Source: Acidobacteriota bacterium
GTDB taxonomy: Bacteria; Acidobacteriota; Blastocatellia; RBC074
Direction: 5' to 3'
Assembly: GCA_017991275.1 (NCBI GenBank)
Contig: JAGNMH010000339.1
Coordinates: 1 to 6,271 of the forward strand
DNA: 6,271 bases
The notes below the pieces were generated by a model. It worked only from the letters and a program-made list of their open reading frames with translations. It was not told the DNA's origin and searched no databases. A program made the position numbers and the translations under genes. Below are positions 5,732 through 6,271 of the stretch, piece by piece; the stretch's first letter is position 1, and each line of letters starts with the position of its first letter.

Positions 5732-6271
5732 ATGAGCGAGAAAGCGGATTTGTCTGCTTTGTCAGTCAGCGCGGGCGAAATTCGCCGCTTGCTGGCGAAC
5801 GAAGTCAAACAACGGCAAGCTGACCGGGCCGCCGACTGAGTTGATCGCCGATCTGTTCGTCATCAAACCTGATCTGAGAAAGAAGCAGGTTCATGTCACT
5901 TTTTCGCGCCAGCCGGTTGGCAAAGGTTTGGTCAAGCTGGATGTCGAACGGGTTGTCGTGGCCTGGCAGAAAGCGCGCAAGGAAATTTGCGAACGCAAGG
6001 TTGATTACGACGAATTGCTGAAAGAATTGTTTGAAGCTTATCAGCGCATGCTGAAACTCAACGGTAAACAGATGGGTTGGCGCGCCGGAATCGTGGATTG
6101 TTACCGCGAACTTGTGATGGTTCGCCAGCCGCTCAGCTTTCGCCGGACGCCGTCGAAATCCAGCTTTGTTGATTATCCGAAAACCCACTTCGCTTACGAC
6201 ATGCTGCAACTACGTCGCAGTCAAAATCTGGCTTACGAAGGTCATCGGCTGAATCTGGGTACGGCGACGAT
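5732..6271 (+). CDS. Unrecognised gene with an apparent frameshift, 3' end missing
   Basis: I do not recognise the product. A strong Shine-Dalgarno and ATG open a frame reading MSEKADLSALSVSAGEIRRL.., which stops at TGA 5837-5839 after 35 residues. From about 5800 another frame (codons in phase with 5817) is open without a stop to the window end and reads as a normal cytosolic protein: NGKLTGPPTELIADLFVIKP, then DLRKKQVHVTFSR, VERVVVAWQKARKE, DELLKELFEAYQRMLKLNGK and YPKTHFAYDMLQLRRSQNLA. The two pieces join smoothly (LLANEV-K-NGKLTGPP) if one base is dropped near 5808-5812, in AAACAACGG. This fits a one-base insertion: either a real disabling mutation or a sequencing or assembly error. A separate start for the second part is unlikely, as only a TTG (5841) without a ribosome site is available. 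About 179 residues are visible, rich in charged helical stretches, with no signal peptide or membrane segment. The role is unknown and it does not resemble a his enzyme. Confidence 0.6.

Noticed and set aside
5805..6209. Minus-strand 134-residue open frame opposite the 3' gene
   Set aside because: The plus strand has a strong ribosome site and a protein-like frame; the minus frame shows no domain and looks like a shadow.
1..6271. CRISPR array, tRNA or rRNA genes
   Set aside because: No regularly spaced repeats, cloverleaf-like segment or conserved rRNA stretch was seen on either strand.

Overview
The window is most of a histidine biosynthesis operon, all on the + strand: hisZ (5' end missing), hisG, hisD, an unrelated four-helix-bundle gene, hisC, hisB and hisH. 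After hisH comes a roughly 165-base gap holding a palindromic repeat, then the start of an unrecognised gene that seems to carry a frameshift and runs off the end. The his genes are about 55-60% GC in the lines I counted by hand. The regulatory-subunit (HisZ) plus short-HisG system, and palindromic intergenic repeats of a style I recall from Acidobacteriota (Blastocatellia-like) genomes, suggest a soil or sediment bacterium of that kind. The taxonomic guess is inference and weak.

Layout: hisZ and hisG overlap by 11 bases, hisC and hisB by four (ATGA), hisB and hisH by one (TGATG). These are tight, translationally coupled junctions. The two other junctions have been opened up. Between hisG and hisD lies an imperfect palindrome of about 85 bases with arms of the ATCCACGAAG..CACGAAG type. 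Between hisD and hisC sits a gene for a 119-residue four-helix-bundle protein (the family of 23S rRNA intervening-sequence proteins), bracketed by 30-base inverted repeats built from TTGATA units and clearly AT-richer than the his genes. hisD and hisC, the genes directly after these insertions, are the two without a visible Shine-Dalgarno sequence.

Function: HisZ and HisG form the hetero-oligomeric ATP phosphoribosyltransferase (step 1); HisB, HisC and HisD act in the second half of the pathway; HisH is the glutaminase half of IGP synthase. hisF, hisA, hisI/hisE and a histidinol-phosphatase are not here and must be elsewhere if the pathway is complete. HisB is the monofunctional dehydratase.

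The most interesting object is the four-helix-bundle cassette inside the operon. Its arms could pair in the his mRNA as the ends of 23S rRNA intervening sequences do, which raises the possibility of RNase III processing of the his transcript. I found no convincing new multi-gene system beyond this.
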